Source: Lewinella sp. LCG006
GTDB lineage: Bacteria; Bacteroidota; Bacteroidia; Chitinophagales; Saprospiraceae
Assembly (NCBI RefSeq): GCF_040784935.1
Contig: NZ_CP160680.1
Coordinates: 7,443,557-7,507,556, forward strand
DNA: 64,000 nt
Direction of reading: 5' to 3'
The notes under the pieces: model-generated
What the model saw: the letters and a program-made list of their open reading frames with translations, nothing else
What the model was told of the DNA's origin: nothing
The model's database searches: none
Program-made: the position numbers and the translations under genes
Shown here: one piece after another, positions 45,264 to 53,706 of the stretch
Layout: every line of letters begins with the position of its first letter
Numbering within the stretch: the stretch's first letter is position 1

Positions 45264-46268
45264 ATGAATCGTACGCTGCTATTATTGATTGCTGTAGTTG
45301 TTCTTGGCATAGGTGCCTATTTCTTACTTAGCGAAGAACAACAAGGGCCCGTTAGCTCTATGATCGGTGCTGACCGTGAATTTTCGGTACCCCGTGAAGA
45401 AGTTTACAAAGTTTTTTTGGCCGATCGCCACGGCAACCGTACCACTCTCACGCGTGGTGCCTCTGGCTGGACTTATAACGAAAAATATCCTGCCCGTCCT
45501 GATGCCGTTGAGAACCTACTCACTGCCATTGATAAGATCAGGATGCGCTTTAAACCTACCCAAGCGGCAGTGAAAAACATGGTCGAAGATCTTGCTTCCA
45601 ACGGTATCAAAGTAGAGGTTTACGACAAGGACAATCAACTGCTTAAAGCCTACTACATTGGTGGGGCTACCAACGACGAACGCGGCACATATGCCATTTT
45701 GGAAGGAGCAGAGCAGCCTTATGTCACTGAAATCCCCAGCTGGGAAGGTAACCTTCGTTTCCGCTACAACCTTACTGGTGATGACTGGCGAGATCGTACC
45801 ATTTTCAGGTTAGCACCGGAAGATATTACTCGGATCAGTGTTGAGTACCCCAAGCAACAAAATAAGTCATTTCGAGTTGATTACCAGAATGGTGCTGAAG
45901 TAAGCCCCTTCTACCCGCTCACCCCGAAAATTCAACGTCCGTTAAAAGTTGCAAAAGCAGAAGCTTACCGCATGAATTTTGAGAAAATAATCTCTTCAGG
46001 CTACAACAACATGAACCGCGAACGGGAGGAGATTACCCAACAAATACCTTTCGTCATCTTTACCGTTGAAACCAAGGATGGAGCACCACAATCGCTGCAA
46101 CTCTTCCCTATTTATGACAAACCATTTGTTGATCCTAAAACGGGTGTAACGACTCAACCTACTGAAGTAACCGCGTACCACGGCCTTACGCATGCCAATG
46201 ACCTAATGATCATGCAGAACCCGATGGTCGGCAAAATCTTATGGGCTTACGATTTTTTTTATGAGTAA
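45264..46268 (+). CDS. DUF4340 domain-containing protein
   Basis: 334 residues. A single N-terminal membrane anchor (LLLIAVVVLGIGAYFLL) is followed by the DUF4340 domain. Its visible phrases are VYKVFLADRHGNRTTLTRGASGWTYNEKYPARPDAVENLLTAI and VEVYDKDNQLLKAYYIGGATNDERGTYAILEG. DUF4340 proteins often sit beside GldG-type ABC auxiliaries, which fits here. The exact role is unknown. Confidence 0.88.
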   Translation: MNRTLLLLIAVVVLGIGAYFLLSEEQQGPVSSMIGADREFSVPREEVYKVFLADRHGNRTTLTRGASGWTYNEKYPARPDAVENLLTAIDKIRMRFKPTQAAVKNMVEDLASNGIKVEVYDKDNQLLKAYYIGGATNDERGTYAILEGAEQPYVTEIPSWEGNLRFRYNLTGDDWRDRTIFRLAPEDITRISVEYPKQQNKSFRVDYQNGAEVSPFYPLTPKIQRPLKVAKAEAYRMNFEKIISSGYNNMNREREEITQQIPFVIFTVETKDGAPQSLQLFPIYDKPFVDPKTGVTTQPTEVTAYHGLTHANDLMIMQNPMVGKILWAYDFFYE

Positions 46269-46297
46269 GTAGGCTGAGTAAGATAGAATATATCTGA

Positions 46298-46804
46298 ATT
46301 CCATCCTGTTTCATCGATTTTGCGGGTAAAAGCCAAAAAAATGTCTTTAATGTAAGTATCACCAGAGCAAGGGTTGCGCAATATCTTTTTCTTTCCGTCG
46401 AGCCTCAAGAATTGCCTGCTGATCATTTGTTGAAACACTACTTACAAGCAGTCAATACCGCATATACGCCGACATTGGCCAAGGCTATTGGTAATTCCAT
46501 TAGCACCGATGCATTCCTGAGGGAGGTGAGTGAGTTCATCAGCAAGCAAACTGATCAACCTCTCGTTTTGGAAAACTATCCTATTGCTGGGCTTGAAATC
46601 GATCTAGTGGTAGTGTATGAAGGTCGTACTTATTGTATTGACCTCATCGGTTTCCCAGGAGCTTACGAAATGGCTCTACCGTTGGAACGGTGGAGAATGC
46701 TGGAACGCTTGGGTATTCCCTGCTTTGCCCTCTCTTACAGCCAGTGGGTCAGCCGTTCAGAATTGAGCCAACAAGCATTAAAAAAGTTCCTTCAGGTTGA
46801 TTAG
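46298..46804 (+). pseudogene. 3' remnant of a superfamily I DNA helicase with C-terminal nuclease-like domain
   Basis: The frame is open from 46298 to TAG/stop at 46802-46804 but has no plausible start. The segment KNVFNVSITRARVAQYLFLS (about 46337-46395) is helicase motif VI, normally deep inside the C-terminal third of a large protein. The rest, with LENYPIAGLEIDLVVVYEGRTYCIDLIGFPG, has the layout of a small restriction-endonuclease-like domain (a D, then an E/D-x-x-V strand). Everything before motif VI is missing, and only 30 bases separate the open frame from the preceding stop. It is best read as a truncated gene whose own terminator survives. A short product from TTG 46412 (130 residues) is possible. 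Confidence 0.7.
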
Positions 46805-46837
46805 ACTTGCTCTCTAGAAAACCAGCTTACTAAAAAC

Positions 46838-46884
46838 AGGAAGGGCATAAATGAGATATTCTCATCTATGCCCTCCTTTTTTTG
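46838..46884 (+). terminator. Strong Rho-independent terminator
   Basis: AGGAAGGGCATAAATGAG pairs with CTCATCTATGCCCTCCT with few mismatches, followed by seven T. It ends the helicase remnant. Confidence 0.85.
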
Positions 46885-46928
46885 CTTTGATAGCAATAAG
46901 CTACCTAAATACTTAGTAAAGCTTCGAA

Positions 46929-47030
46929 TCTGGGTCTATCAAAGTCCCTATACCCTGTACTAAGTACCTGGTACAGTTAGATTTGCCCGTATAAACATCT
47001 AATTCAATATCCAAACAAGGCAAATCTAAC
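46929..47030 (-). repeat. GTAC-rich 3'-end repeat, copy 2, with hairpin
   Basis: The core CCCTATACCCTGTACTAAG continues TACCTGGTAC. A perfect 12-bp stem follows (46976-46987 GTTAGATTTGCC with 47019-47030 GGCAAATCTAAC). It ends 5 bases before the stop codon of the minus-strand gene at 47036. Confidence 0.8.
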
Positions 47031-47035
47031 TTCTC

Positions 47036-48922
47036 TTAGTGCTGAACCGTAATCATACGATTGCTTACACCTAGCTCCGTGTCAACGCGAATCAGGTAAG
47101 TTCCGCTAGGTAGACCAGCAGTTTCCAACTGAATGCGCTCGCTCATGACATTATCTAATTTACGGTTGATAACAACTTGTCCTTTGGTATTGAATACCAC
47201 CAACTGACCACTTGTTTGCTCTTCCAGATCGAAATCCAGATTAACGTAAGTATTAGCAGGGTTAGGGAATACCGTAACGGCACCCGTAGGTAATTCAACT
47301 TCGCTGGTATTTACAACCATATCGTTACCTACGCTCAAACGTACTACAGGTACAATATCCTGACCAAAGCCAGTCATACTTAATTCACCTTCATTGCTTA
47401 CGTCAAGCGCAGCAGAGTAGCGAATACGATCCAAAGAATCCGTGTAGAAAGTCATTGCTTGGTAATCATAATCCTCAGAACCTTGCAAAAACATTGCCTG
47501 ATCATCTTCCGTAGAGTAAAGGATAGCGGCAATATAATTGTATCCTTCGGTCAAAGCTACAGGGCCATCTTCGTTGGCTAGAACCGTAATCAAGCCATCA
47601 CCTTCATCGCCTGTAAATGCATAAGAATTGAAACCAGCAATGGTGTACTCGTCTTGCTGAGCAGTGAAGCTTTCATCGGTATCTTCTGGCCATTCCAACA
47701 AAAGAACCGTTACAAAACGACCTGCCAGTTCATCTGCATTGGTTACACCAAAAGAGATGGTACGAGCGTGTAATGGCTCACCATCTAAGGTAGTACCACT
47801 GTTGATGTGGTAAACGTTGCCATAAGTATAGCTATCGTCATCAGCAGGAGCAACACCACGGGTAGCACCAATTTCTTTAGCGAAAAGCGTATCGGTTACT
47901 GCAAAGACAAACTGTCTGCTGTTGTTGCCAGGGATAGCATCCATATCATCCCCATCATAAGAAAGGGAATAGGTAGCAGTGTAGATGTCTTCTACCGCTG
48001 GAGGTGTAAATTCAGTAGGGAAGAATACATTCTCTGCCGTTGAATCAGAAACGATATTCGTATAAATTACATTGTCATTGTACACTTCCGTACCAGCGTT
48101 GTTGGTGATGGTCATGTTTAAGGTCACCGTAGCCTGCGTCGCAGAACCAGCATTAGCAATATCAGCGATAAAACCGATAGGCTCTACCTGACTTGCTGGA
48201 GTAAGCGCATTTGGCATTACTGCAGCAAAAGCATTTACGCGCATTTCGTTAGCTGGACGTGGGTCCGTCTCCGTAAGGATCATATCGTCTACCTGCCAGC
48301 TGTAGCCACAACCCGTTAGATTGCCACCGTTGGCCGTAGATCCGTCAGAAAGGAATTGGAAAGCAATATGAACACCATTTACACCAGCAGCAGCGGAAGA
48401 CAAATCCAACTGAATAGTTTGTGGGTTCTGCGTTGGATCACCATCTAGAGCACCGCCAAAAGAGTTGGCCGTAATCCCGGGAAACACCTCGAAGGTAGCC
48501 CAGCTAGAAAGGTCATTCAGATCCGTACCTACACGGATTTGTGGACGGTCGTTGAAACTACGGTAAAAAGTTTCGAACAACAACCAAACCGCATCTTTAT
48601 CAGAAGCATCAATGGCCGGAGAAATCAACCAAGCATCTTGGTTCGTATAACTACAGTTCAAATCAGAATCAAAAGTAGCCCAGCCATCAGCAGCAGTGGT
48701 ACTTGCCAGAGGGGCCGTTGCGAAAGGACCAGAAGGACCATCCGTACCAAACAACCACGCTTCGGTGGCAGTGCCATCTCCAGATACTGCTACATTCATC
48801 CAGCCAGCTGGAACAGCTCCGCCAGTGCTGGCAAAAGTTTCCGTAAAAAAGTCTTGTGCTTGCAGACCAAATGCGGTCAGCGACAAACAGAACAGGGCGA
48901 TTACGTAATTCTTCAATTGCAT
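47036..48922 (-). CDS. Secreted adhesin-like protein with choice-of-anchor J domain and T9SS type A CTD
   Basis: 628 residues. Signal peptide 1-22 (ending GLQAQ). The N-terminal jelly-roll (about 23-215: FFTETFASTGGAVPAGWMNVAV, DAWLISPAIDASDKDAVWLLFETFYRSF, CGYSWQVDDMILTE) is the choice-of-anchor J (MAM/carbohydrate-binding-like) domain. CARDB-like beta domains lie in the middle. The last 75 residues (VTVFPNPANTYVNLDFDLEE ... LPSGTYLIRVDTELGVSNRMITV) are a type A sorting domain. It is exported through T9SS to the surface. The target is unknown. The upstream gap 48923-49197 has no supportable gene or minus-strand promoter. Confidence 0.88.
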   Translation of the reverse strand: MQLKNYVIALFCLSLTAFGLQAQDFFTETFASTGGAVPAGWMNVAVSGDGTATEAWLFGTDGPSGPFATAPLASTTAADGWATFDSDLNCSYTNQDAWLISPAIDASDKDAVWLLFETFYRSFNDRPQIRVGTDLNDLSSWATFEVFPGITANSFGGALDGDPTQNPQTIQLDLSSAAAGVNGVHIAFQFLSDGSTANGGNLTGCGYSWQVDDMILTETDPRPANEMRVNAFAAVMPNALTPASQVEPIGFIADIANAGSATQATVTLNMTITNNAGTEVYNDNVIYTNIVSDSTAENVFFPTEFTPPAVEDIYTATYSLSYDGDDMDAIPGNNSRQFVFAVTDTLFAKEIGATRGVAPADDDSYTYGNVYHINSGTTLDGEPLHARTISFGVTNADELAGRFVTVLLLEWPEDTDESFTAQQDEYTIAGFNSYAFTGDEGDGLITVLANEDGPVALTEGYNYIAAILYSTEDDQAMFLQGSEDYDYQAMTFYTDSLDRIRYSAALDVSNEGELSMTGFGQDIVPVVRLSVGNDMVVNTSEVELPTGAVTVFPNPANTYVNLDFDLEEQTSGQLVVFNTKGQVVINRKLDNVMSERIQLETAGLPSGTYLIRVDTELGVSNRMITVQH

Positions 48923-49197
48923 AAAATCAGTTTTTTGTAAATAAACAATTTGTCAAGCCTGTGCTTGAAAAGCGACGAACCATGTGATGATCCGTCGAAG
49001 TTTTTTAGAGAAAGCTAACGTAACTTTGTTACAACAACATAAAGGTTGAAAAGGGTTGGTTGCAACTAAAAAAAGTGAGAAATAGGCGATCTAAAGAAGA
49101 GTTTATTATGCAGCCCCAAGATAAAACTTTATTGCCAAGCTAGCTAGTTTGCGCTTGTTTTGAACTGATTATCGTCGCCTGATTTGCATAATCTTTC

Positions 49198-50184
49198 TCA
49201 ATTGGATACCAGAGAAGCATACTCTTCAGCTAACTGATGCTTGTCTACCGGTACCACCCCCACTTTTTCACAAACCTGCCCGCCAGCCAGATTAGCCAAA
49301 CGAGCAATGGTAGACAAATCCATTTTTGCAGCCAAACCTAATGCCATGATACTGATCACGGTATCTCCTGCACCACAGACATCGGCGATAGTGCGTTCGT
49401 AAGTAGGAATAATCTCGCTGAGTTCTTTACTCGCCACAAACACCCCTTTTTCCGATAAGGTAATCATCGTATATGCATTGCCCAAGCGTCGGCTCACTTC
49501 TGCTGCTGCTGCTTGCAAGCTAGGCAAGTCTGCCTTCAAGTGGGGATCAACTTGTTGTTGGATTTCCCGAAGATTAGGTTTGAACAGGGTCACGTGGCGA
49601 TAAGCCCAGAAATTATCATACTTGGGATCCACTGCCGTGGGAATATCCCGCCGCAGCGCTTCCAACATCACCTCACGAATTAGGTTAGGCGTCAGCACCC
49701 CCTTGTTATAATCCTGGAAAAGCAGGAGGTGAATTTCTTTTTGATCCAGCAAGTTTTTCAATTGCTCCATCAACTGACTCACTAATGACTCATGGATAGG
49801 GCTGGCATCTTCCCGATCCACGCGCAGCAGGTGCTGATTTTGAGCCAACACCCTCGTTTTTACCGTCGTCACTCGATCCGGATGCTTGATGAGGTATTTC
49901 GCAGAAATACTAGCTTCTGGCAACAGTTTTTCTAACAATTTCCCGTTATCATCTTCCCCAATTACGCTGAACAAATACGGCGTAGCACCCATGGCTTGAA
50001 TATTCAATGCCACATTGCCCGCTCCTCCGAGGCGATTGTCCTCTGAACGCAGATGTACGACTGGCACTGGTGCTTCAGGCGAGATACGATCTACTTTCCC
50101 GCTGAGATAACGGTCAATCATCACATCGCCAATGACGACAATATTAAGCTGGGAAAACTGTCCTAAAAAATCGGCTGAATTCAT
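49198..50184 (-). CDS. rfaE1: D-glycero-beta-D-manno-heptose-7-phosphate kinase (HldE N-terminal type)
   Basis: 328 residues. It phosphorylates heptose 7-phosphate at C1 for ADP-heptose (LPS core) synthesis. The ribokinase/PfkB fold shows VIGDVMIDRYLSGKVDRISPEAPVPVV, NRLGGAGNVALNIQAMG and the catalytic GAGDT motif in DVCGAGDTVISIMAL. Only the kinase half is present, so the nucleotidyltransferase (HldE C-terminal/RfaE2) must be elsewhere. The Kdo transferase gene lies 140 bases upstream on the same strand. Confidence 0.92.
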   Translation of the reverse strand: MNSADFLGQFSQLNIVVIGDVMIDRYLSGKVDRISPEAPVPVVHLRSEDNRLGGAGNVALNIQAMGATPYLFSVIGEDDNGKLLEKLLPEASISAKYLIKHPDRVTTVKTRVLAQNQHLLRVDREDASPIHESLVSQLMEQLKNLLDQKEIHLLLFQDYNKGVLTPNLIREVMLEALRRDIPTAVDPKYDNFWAYRHVTLFKPNLREIQQQVDPHLKADLPSLQAAAAEVSRRLGNAYTMITLSEKGVFVASKELSEIIPTYERTIADVCGAGDTVISIMALGLAAKMDLSTIARLANLAGGQVCEKVGVVPVDKHQLAEEYASLVSN

Positions 50185-50207
50185 TGGTTGTAGTCTGTCA
50201 GGAGGAG

Positions 50208-50215
50208 CAAAAGTA
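50208..50215 (-). promoter_or_regulatory. TAnnTTTG promoter of rfaE1
   Basis: The minus strand reads TACTTTTG 23 bases before the start at 50184. Confidence 0.5.
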
Positions 50216-50326
50216 AGAAAAAAATTTGGACGACACTTCGTGTGTACCCACTGTCGACAGGGGCCCCATCATTCAGCAGCGCTTTTAAAAATTTCTATTT
50301 CACGCAACTCTCTTTCCCCTTTTCCA

Positions 50327-51577
50327 TTACTGATTTCTAAGCGGTAACGCCCCCACAATCCGCCCCGCAGCCCCTTGGTTGGCTTCGAGATAACCGCGCA
50401 CTGCTTTTTGTGCTTTATTAAACACATTTTTATCCTGAAAATCAATAAAATAACGTTCAAAATCTACAAAACTTAGCACCTCAAAAGCACCTCCCTGGTT
50501 TTTCAAGGTCAAAGCCTCTTGAAACTTTTGATGCTTGGGGCCAAAAAGGATGGGCAAACCGTGGGCGGCAGGCTCCAATGTATTGTGGATACTTTTTCCA
50601 AACCCTCCTCCAATGTAGGCCAGATCGCCGTAGTGGTAAACCCTGGAAAGCATTCCAATAGTATCCAGAATCATCACCCGGCAGGAGGCAAAATCTTGGT
50701 GAGTCGCTAATTGAGAATAACGACAAAACGGTACGGTTAACAGTGCTTCGATGTTTCTCAGATGTGTTTCACTAATGTCGTGAGGAGCGAGAAGTAATTT
50801 CCAACCGTTCTGCCAAAAAGCTTGCTGAGTTAATAGAATTTGTTCCCCTGCGGGCCAGGTGCTTCCTCCAATAAATAAGCGGTCATTGCCTTTAAAAGTG
50901 GCTATTTCAGGAAAATTAATCTCCTGCTGCGCAATCGCCAAGACCCGATCTATACGGGGATCACCGGCAACCGTAACGGCAGCGATGCCAAAACGCTCCA
51001 GCAATTTTTCATCGCGCTGGTTTTGCACAAAGAGATGCTCAAAACCTCGCAAAAGTGCCAGAAAGTAAGCCCCATACCACTGAAAAAACAGCTGCCCGGG
51101 ACGAAAACTTCCCGCCACCAAAAAGACGGGAATACCTGCTGCAAAAAGTGCCTTAAGGTGAAACACCCAGAATTCGTACTTTACAAAAATAGCCAGATCA
51201 GGGCGAAGTATAGCTTGCCATTGGCGTGCATTGCCAGGACTGTCTGGCGGCAAATAGGTAACAAAATCCGCATGGGGATAATTTGCCTGCTGCTCGTAAC
51301 CCGATGGGGAATAAAAACTTAAAACGATCTGATAATCAGGGTAATTCTCCCGGATAAGTTCCAGGATCGGACGCCCTTGCTCAAACTCTCCCAGGCTGGC
51401 ACAGTGCATCCAAAGGACTTTGGCTTCCGCCGGAATACCGCTCCTCCACACCTGAAGTTTATCCTGCCAGTCTTTTCTCCCTTCCACCCAAGCCTTGGCC
51501 TTGGGTTTAAACCAGGAGGCCAAGTAGATCACGGCGTGATAGAGACTTATTACCAGTCGATAAATGAATGCCGTCAT
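50327..51577 (-). CDS. waaA: 3-deoxy-D-manno-octulosonic acid (Kdo) transferase
   Basis: 416 residues. It adds Kdo to lipid A at the inner membrane. The N-terminal membrane anchor (TAFIYRLVISLYHAVIYLASWF) and KAKAWVEGRKDWQDKL start the glycosyltransferase 30 domain. VLWMHCASLGEFEQGRPIL and PDLAIFVKYEFWVFHL are hallmark segments, and VYHYGDLAYIGGGFGKSIHNTLEPAAHGLPILFGP is the donor-binding loop. The start at ATG 51577 was chosen because the longer frame to 51637 adds a tail not typical of the family. Confidence 0.93.
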   Translation of the reverse strand: MTAFIYRLVISLYHAVIYLASWFKPKAKAWVEGRKDWQDKLQVWRSGIPAEAKVLWMHCASLGEFEQGRPILELIRENYPDYQIVLSFYSPSGYEQQANYPHADFVTYLPPDSPGNARQWQAILRPDLAIFVKYEFWVFHLKALFAAGIPVFLVAGSFRPGQLFFQWYGAYFLALLRGFEHLFVQNQRDEKLLERFGIAAVTVAGDPRIDRVLAIAQQEINFPEIATFKGNDRLFIGGSTWPAGEQILLTQQAFWQNGWKLLLAPHDISETHLRNIEALLTVPFCRYSQLATHQDFASCRVMILDTIGMLSRVYHYGDLAYIGGGFGKSIHNTLEPAAHGLPILFGPKHQKFQEALTLKNQGGAFEVLSFVDFERYFIDFQDKNVFNKAQKAVRGYLEANQGAAGRIVGALPLRNQ

Positions 51578-51686
51578 GGGGCTAACGTGAGTTTTGAGTG
51601 TAAAGATTTTATTATCAACAAACGATATACCCATCAAACCTCACCGTTCCAGGTAAAAAGCAGATCGTACTTGGTATCGCATCCGT

Positions 51687-51788
51687 TTTAGGTTTTCAAA
51701 ATCTCTATACCCTGTACTAAGTACTTGGTACGGTGAGATTTGCCTGGTCATTTCTTGCGTTCCATTAACACAAAAAGGCAAATTTCAC
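51687..51788 (-). repeat. GTAC-rich 3'-end repeat, copy 3, with hairpin
   Basis: The core ATCTCTATACCCTGTACTAA continues GTACTTGGTAC. A perfect or near-perfect 12-bp stem follows (51733-51744 GTGAGATTTGCC with 51777-51788 GGCAAATTTCAC, one G-T pair). It ends 2 bases before the stop codon of the minus-strand gene at 51791. Confidence 0.8.
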
Positions 51789-51790
51789 GT

Positions 51791-52573
51791 CTAATAATAA
51801 ACGTCTTCCGCATTTCCCAGATAAAAAGGCAAGGTAAAACTAAACCGGAACCCCGCTAAGATGTCCAGACGATCGCTGGTGTCGGTCATTCTGGTATCGA
51901 AATCAAAAGAACGGCGGTTTTGGGTAAAACCCTCGTAAAATTCAAACCCAGCGGTGATATTAATACCCGTATTCCGGCCAATCACCTGGTAACCAACAAA
52001 CTGGTGCAAGGCCAAGCCATTGGTAAGCCGGTCGTATCCCTTAAGGTATTCTCCTTCTATCTGAGGTACGGAACGGAATGGATCTTGCTGAACACGGATA
52101 CGATGCTGGAGCAAACCTACACCCAAATTGAGACGTATACCAGAACGAGGATTGTCTTCGAACAAACCTATCAGACGGCCAGCTCTCACGCCCAGGTACC
52201 ATCCGCGCTCGCGCAGTAGAATATCCGCGGGTTCGCGGTCATTACCAATGATGTCGCCCGACTCGGTACGAAGCCCTGCCAAAACATCTTCCTCTACGTT
52301 GCTACCAAAGATATAAAGGCCTTGAAGGCCGATGAGCCAATTGTTATCTGTAATAAAATCGGCAGAAACCTCAGGAGCAAAATTCAACCCGAAGCGATCA
52401 TCTAAATCACCCAGTGGAATTTGCGGCGCATAGCCAAAATTTAACAAGATGGCCTTGCCTGAATTGCTTCCTTCCCAGCTTTGTGCATGGATAGCCGTAT
52501 GGAGCAACATCATTAATACCAGTAAACTTGTCATTTTCCAAACAAAAGCACCGGAAGTGGAAAAATTATTCAT
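51791..52573 (-). CDS. Outer-membrane beta-barrel-like protein of unknown function
   Basis: 260 residues. A signal segment SLLVLMMLLHTAIHAQ is followed by alternating polar/hydrophobic strands (ILLNFGYAPQIPLG, WLIGLQGLYIFG, GWYLGVRAGRLIG, SGIRLNLGVGLLQHRIRV, TGINITAGFEFYEGF, RLDILAGFRFSFTLPFYLG), which fit an eight- to ten-stranded outer-membrane barrel. A promoter (TATCTTTG on the minus strand) lies 18 bases upstream. The function is unknown. Confidence 0.82.
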   Translation of the reverse strand: MNNFSTSGAFVWKMTSLLVLMMLLHTAIHAQSWEGSNSGKAILLNFGYAPQIPLGDLDDRFGLNFAPEVSADFITDNNWLIGLQGLYIFGSNVEEDVLAGLRTESGDIIGNDREPADILLRERGWYLGVRAGRLIGLFEDNPRSGIRLNLGVGLLQHRIRVQQDPFRSVPQIEGEYLKGYDRLTNGLALHQFVGYQVIGRNTGINITAGFEFYEGFTQNRRSFDFDTRMTDTSDRLDILAGFRFSFTLPFYLGNAEDVYY

Positions 52574-52590
52574 TTCTTAATATTTGCAGG

Positions 52591-52598
52591 CAAAGATA
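52591..52598 (-). promoter_or_regulatory. TAnnTTTG promoter of the barrel-protein gene
   Basis: The minus strand reads TATCTTTG, an exact -7 match 17 bases before the start codon at 52573. Confidence 0.55.
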
Positions 52599-52672
52599 AC
52601 CATGAGGCCATGAAGTAGGTTTTTTAGGCGATTAAAAAACATCATCTGCTTATGGTCTGCTGTAGAATCTTC

Positions 52673-52680
52673 TATCTTTG
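52673..52680 (+). promoter_or_regulatory. TAnnTTTG promoter of the sugar-nucleotide operon
   Basis: TATCTTTG is an exact -7 match 81 bases before the start codon at 52762. Confidence 0.5.
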
Positions 52681-52761
52681 GCCTTGATTTAATGTGGCCT
52701 GTACCATTTTTTCAATTGGGCCGTCATAACAACCAACATTGAACCAACACGATACATCATT

Positions 52762-53700
52762 ATGCCAAGAATTTTAATAACGGGAGGGGCTGGTTTTTTA
52801 GGTTCTCACCTTTGTGACCGCTTTATCAAAGAAGGTTATCAGGTCATTGCCATGGACAACTTGCTGACGGGTAACAAAGATAATATTGCCCATCTTTTTC
52901 CATTACCTGAGTTTGAATACTATCATAATGATGTTTCCAAATTCGTCCATGTCGCGGGGCCATTGGACTATATTCTGCATTTTGCCTCCCCTGCCAGCCC
53001 TATCGACTACCTTAAGATGCCCATTCAAACCCTAAAGGTTGGTGCTTTGGGTACGCATAATTTGCTGGGCTTGGCCAAAGAGAAAAAAGCACGCATCCTC
53101 GTTGCTTCTACCTCAGAAGTTTATGGTGACCCCCTGATCCACCCTCAGCCGGAAGAATATTGGGGCAATGTCAACCCCGTAGGACCACGCGGCGTATACG
53201 ACGAAGCCAAACGCTTTTTGGAAGCCATCACCATGGCCTACCACAACTACCACGGACTGGAAACCAGGATCATTCGTATTTTCAACACCTATGGATCGCG
53301 AATGCGGACCAATGATGGGCGCGTACTTCCTGCTTTCTTCTCGCAGGCCATCCGCGGAGAAGGGCTCACCATTTTTGGCGATGGCTCACAATCCCGTTCC
53401 TTTTGCTACGTTGATGATTTGGTGGAAGGTATTTACCGCCTACTTTTAAGCGACTACCATCTGCCTGTGAATATCGGCAACCCCGATGAGATTACCATCA
53501 TGGACTTTGCGAAAGAGGTCTTAGCCTTAGTAAACAATCCAGCAGCCCATATCATCCACCACGATCTACCGGTAGATGATCCAAAAATTCGGCAGCCAGA
53601 TATTACCAAAGCAAAAGAAATCCTGGGCTGGAGCCCTACCGTAAATCGGGAAGAAGGCCTCAAGCGAACGTACGAATACTTTAAAAATGTTGTTAAGTAA
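52762..53700 (+). CDS. UDP-glucuronate decarboxylase-like short-chain dehydrogenase
   Basis: 312 residues. NAD(P)-binding Rossmann fold [18 protein letters not shown] and the catalytic YxxxK as [44 protein letters not shown] and [48 protein letters not shown] match UXS (UDP-xylose synthase) rather than a plain epimerase. It forms UDP-xylose from UDP-glucuronate for surface polysaccharide. It is first in an operon with rfbB (6 bases after it) and a pyrophosphatase. Confidence 0.88.
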   Translation: MPRILITGGAGFLGSHLCDRFIKEGYQVIAMDNLLTGNKDNIAHLFPLPEFEYYHNDVSKFVHVAGPLDYILHFASPASPIDYLKMPIQTLKVGALGTHNLLGLAKEKKARILVASTSEVYGDPLIHPQPEEYWGNVNPVGPRGVYDEAKRFLEAITMAYHNYHGLETRIIRIFNTYGSRMRTNDGRVLPAFFSQAIRGEGLTIFGDGSQSRSFCYVDDLVEGIYRLLLSDYHLPVNIGNPDEITIMDFAKEVLALVNNPAAHIIHHDLPVDDPKIRQPDITKAKEILGWSPTVNREEGLKRTYEYFKNVVK

Positions 53701-53706
53701 GAAGTT

